A stretch of DNA of 52,085 nucleotides from Pacificibacter marinus (lineage in GTDB: Bacteria > Pseudomonadota > Alphaproteobacteria > Rhodobacterales > Rhodobacteraceae), in contig NZ_JAHKPU010000018.1 of assembly GCF_018860505.1 (NCBI RefSeq), positions 187,643 to 239,727 on the forward strand, written 5' to 3'. Each line of letters opens with the position of its first letter. Position 1 is the stretch's first letter. The notes under the pieces were generated by a model. It was given only the letters and a program-made list of their open reading frames with translations, did no database searches and was not told the DNA's origin. This document shows, piece after piece, positions 50,221 through 52,085 of the stretch. A program made the position numbers and the translations under genes.

Positions 50221-51966
50221 ATGAATGATTTTCTTGACGTCTCCGCCTCGTTAACAGGCCGCCGCTGGGTTGGTCCCACATCTGAAAACAATCGCTTGGC
50301 AGAAGCCATGGCGCAGCAAACGGCGCTGCCTTTACCGCTGTGTCAAACGTTGACGCGGCGCGGGGTTGCTGTGGAAGAGGCCGAGGCATTTTTAGCCCCT
50401 GCCCTCAAAGACTTGCTGCCAGACCCTATGGTTCTGAAAGATATGGAACCTGCAGCCACGCGCTTTATAAAAGCGCTACAGGCGCGTGAAAAAATCGCCA
50501 TTTTTGCCGATTACGATGTGGACGGCGCGACGTCGGCATCTTTGTTGATCACATGGCTGCGCGACATGGGGCATAGCGCGACGCTTTATATTCCGGATCG
50601 CATTGACGAAGGCTACGGGCCGAACGATCCCGCAATGGCGGCCCTCGCCCGCGATCACGATCTTATTGTCTGCGTTGATTGTGGCACGCTGTCTCATGGA
50701 CCTATTGCAGCCGCTGAGGGCGCGGATGTAATTGTGCTGGACCACCACCTTGGTGGCGAAACCCTGCCCGATTGTGTGGCCGTGGTGAACCCGAACCGCC
50801 AAGACGAAACCGGTGATCTGGCGCATCTTTGCGCGGCGGGCGTGGTGTTTTTGTTGCTGGTGGATGTGAATAGGCGATTGCGGGCGCAAGATGTACGCGG
50901 GCCGAACCTGATGCGCTATCTTGATCTTGTGGCCCTTGGCACCGTGGCCGATGTGGCACCGTTGATTGGAGTGAACCGCGCACTGGTGCGGCAAGGTCTG
51001 CGGGTGATGGCGGACCGCGAACGCATTGGCATTCGCAAATTGGCCGACGTCTCGCGCATGGACACCGCCCCCACCGCCTATAGTCTTGGGTTTATGTTAG
51101 GCCCGCGCATCAATGCAGGCGGGCGTATCGGCGCTGCCGATTTGGGGGCGCGATTGCTATCAACCACGGACGAGGCCGAAGCGCAAATGCTGGCCGAACG
51201 ATTGGATTACCTGAACACGGAGCGCCGCGAGATCGAGGCCTCAGTGCGCGCAGGCGCGTTGGATCAAGCCGCAGAACGGGGCTTGGACGGGCCGCTTGTC
51301 TGGGCCGCCGCCGATGGCTGGCATCCAGGTGTGGTTGGCATCGTGGCCTCGCGTTTAAAAGAATCAACCAATCGTCCTGCGGTGGTGATCGGATTTGACG
51401 GAGACGAAGGCAAAGGCTCTGGCCGGTCTATTTCTGGCGTTGATCTAGGGGCCAGCATCCAACGTCTGGCCGCAGAGGGCCTGCTGGTCAAAGGTGGTGG
51501 GCACAAGATGGCTGCAGGCCTGACAGTCATGCGTGATCAGTTGGAGCCCGCCATGGCGCGCCTGTCTGAACTTTTGGCCAAACAAGGCGCTGGCGAAGCG
51601 GGCCCCGCGGATTTGAAACTTGATTCCCTCTTGATGCCTGGCGCGGCCAGCATCGAGTTGATCAATAAAATCGAAGCGGCAGGCCCTTATGGGGCATCAG
51701 CCGCCGCACCGCGCTTTGCGTTTCCCAGTTGCATGATTCACTTTGCCAAACGCGTCGGGGAAAGCCATCTGAAAATCAGTTTTTCTGACGGCCAAGGCCC
51801 CCGCTTGGATGCGATTTGCTTTGGAGCTTTTGATACCAAGCTCGGCCCTGCCCTAGAAGGTCACGGCGGGAAACGGTTTCATTTGGCAGGGCGTTTGGAA
51901 ATCAACACATGGGGGGGGCGTCAATCAGTGCAGCTTCGTTTGGAAGATGGTGCCGAGGCCACTTAG
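50221..51966 (+). CDS. recJ: Single-stranded-DNA-specific exonuclease RecJ
   Basis: A 581-residue DHH-superfamily nuclease. Motif I is AIFADYDVDGATSASLL, motif II VCVDCGTLSHGP, and motif III VIVLDHHLGGETLPD holds the DHH triad. The DHHA1 region shows WHPGVVGIVASRLKES and GSGRSISGVDLGASIQ, and an OB-fold segment lies at the C-terminus. It degrades ssDNA 5' to 3' in recombination and repair. A TTG at 50215 is in frame, but ATG 50221 is the natural start; a ribosome-binding site is not obvious. Confidence 0.94.
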   Translation: MNDFLDVSASLTGRRWVGPTSENNRLAEAMAQQTALPLPLCQTLTRRGVAVEEAEAFLAPALKDLLPDPMVLKDMEPAATRFIKALQAREKIAIFADYDVDGATSASLLITWLRDMGHSATLYIPDRIDEGYGPNDPAMAALARDHDLIVCVDCGTLSHGPIAAAEGADVIVLDHHLGGETLPDCVAVVNPNRQDETGDLAHLCAAGVVFLLLVDVNRRLRAQDVRGPNLMRYLDLVALGTVADVAPLIGVNRALVRQGLRVMADRERIGIRKLADVSRMDTAPTAYSLGFMLGPRINAGGRIGAADLGARLLSTTDEAEAQMLAERLDYLNTERREIEASVRAGALDQAAERGLDGPLVWAAADGWHPGVVGIVASRLKESTNRPAVVIGFDGDEGKGSGRSISGVDLGASIQRLAAEGLLVKGGGHKMAAGLTVMRDQLEPAMARLSELLAKQGAGEAGPADLKLDSLLMPGAASIELINKIEAAGPYGASAAAPRFAFPSCMIHFAKRVGESHLKISFSDGQGPRLDAICFGAFDTKLGPALEGHGGKRFHLAGRLEINTWGGRQSVQLRLEDGAEAT

Positions 51967-52019
51967 TTAAGTGTTTTTAATCTCTTTTGAAAAAAATGGG
52001 TTCAGAGGCATTTTATCTC

Positions 52020-52048
52020 TTGCGCCGCGCGGGCGGCTCGCCTAAATA
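52020..52048 (+). promoter_or_regulatory. Probable promoter of tRNA-Glu
   Basis: TTGCGC (52020-52025) and TAAATA (52043-52048) are separated by 17 bases, and the tRNA begins 18 bases after the -10 element. Confidence 0.45.
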
Positions 52049-52066
52049 CCGCCTCACGCCAATTGC

Positions 52067-52085
52067 GGTCCCTTCGTCTATCGGT
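52067..52085 (+). tRNA. tRNA-Glu, 5' part only (cut by the window end)
   Basis: The last 19 bases, GGTCCCTTCGTCTATCGGT, match the 5' acceptor strand and D-arm start of alphaproteobacterial tRNA-Glu. The anticodon is outside the window, so the identity rests on this conserved start. Confidence 0.75.

Noticed and set aside
1-52085. CRISPR arrays, insertion sequences, integrases or prophage genes
   Set aside because: No regularly spaced repeats of CRISPR size, no transposase or integrase frames and no paired terminal repeats around gene blocks were seen.

Overview
The window comes from an alphaproteobacterium, most likely of the order Rhodobacterales (Roseobacter group). This rests on gene content (CarD, two-domain RluD next to a DUF6476 protein, SUV3-type helicase followed by an S4 protein and FdxA, dnaG-rpoD, nrdR-ribD), small Rhodobacterales families (DUF6324, DUF4389, HlyU), a tRNA-His of the alphaproteobacterial type, and moderate GC. 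It is chromosomal and mostly housekeeping. I see no transposase, integrase, phage structural gene or CRISPR array.

Layout. 1-2693: the 3' part of a large one-span envelope protein with a PilP-like C-terminus. 2891-8477: a KefB-type antiporter, divergent cobT/cobS, carD, fdxA and an S4 protein. 8479-13315: an SUV3-type helicase, a TPR protein, an SCP2-domain protein and an alpha/beta hydrolase. 13472-20178: an M3 peptidase, DUF4389 protein, Gfo/Idh/MocA oxidoreductase, rpoH, rluD, DUF6476 protein and yaaA; rluD and the DUF6476 gene have interlocked start codons. 20487-26838: a catabolic island of a YciI protein divergent from a six-gene operon (FAH-family enzyme, RutE-like reductase, OsmC protein, TRAP transporter dctPQM) ending in an intradiol ring-cleavage dioxygenase. 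It is probably for uptake and breakdown of an aromatic compound of the hydroxyquinol or catechol type.

27241-29486: tRNA-His, a DUF6324 protein, an AT-rich HEPN-like orphan, an SRPBCC protein, a probable structured RNA of about 170 nt that may be 6S RNA, and a small membrane protein. 29691-37706: a riboflavin/nusB/nrdR region in which ribE-ribH-nusB and nrdR-ribD are separated by a three-gene capsule module (KpsS-like, Wza-like lipoprotein, KpsC) on the opposite strand. 37852-39507: YjbQ, an exported hypothetical protein, HlyU, and an orphan 58-residue gene preceded by a perfect 20-bp inverted repeat. 39545-43919: dnaG-rpoD. 44409-47311: a TadG-like von Willebrand A protein with two TadE-like proteins. 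47438-52085: a membrane protein, a lipoprotein, hom, recJ and the first 19 bases of a tRNA-Glu.

The strongest candidates for something undescribed are the orphan small gene with its hairpin (39277-39539), the regulator-less ring-cleavage/TRAP operon, the structured RNA at 28951-29124, and the HEPN-like orphan near tRNA-His. All assignments come from reading translated sequence and motifs; no database search was possible.
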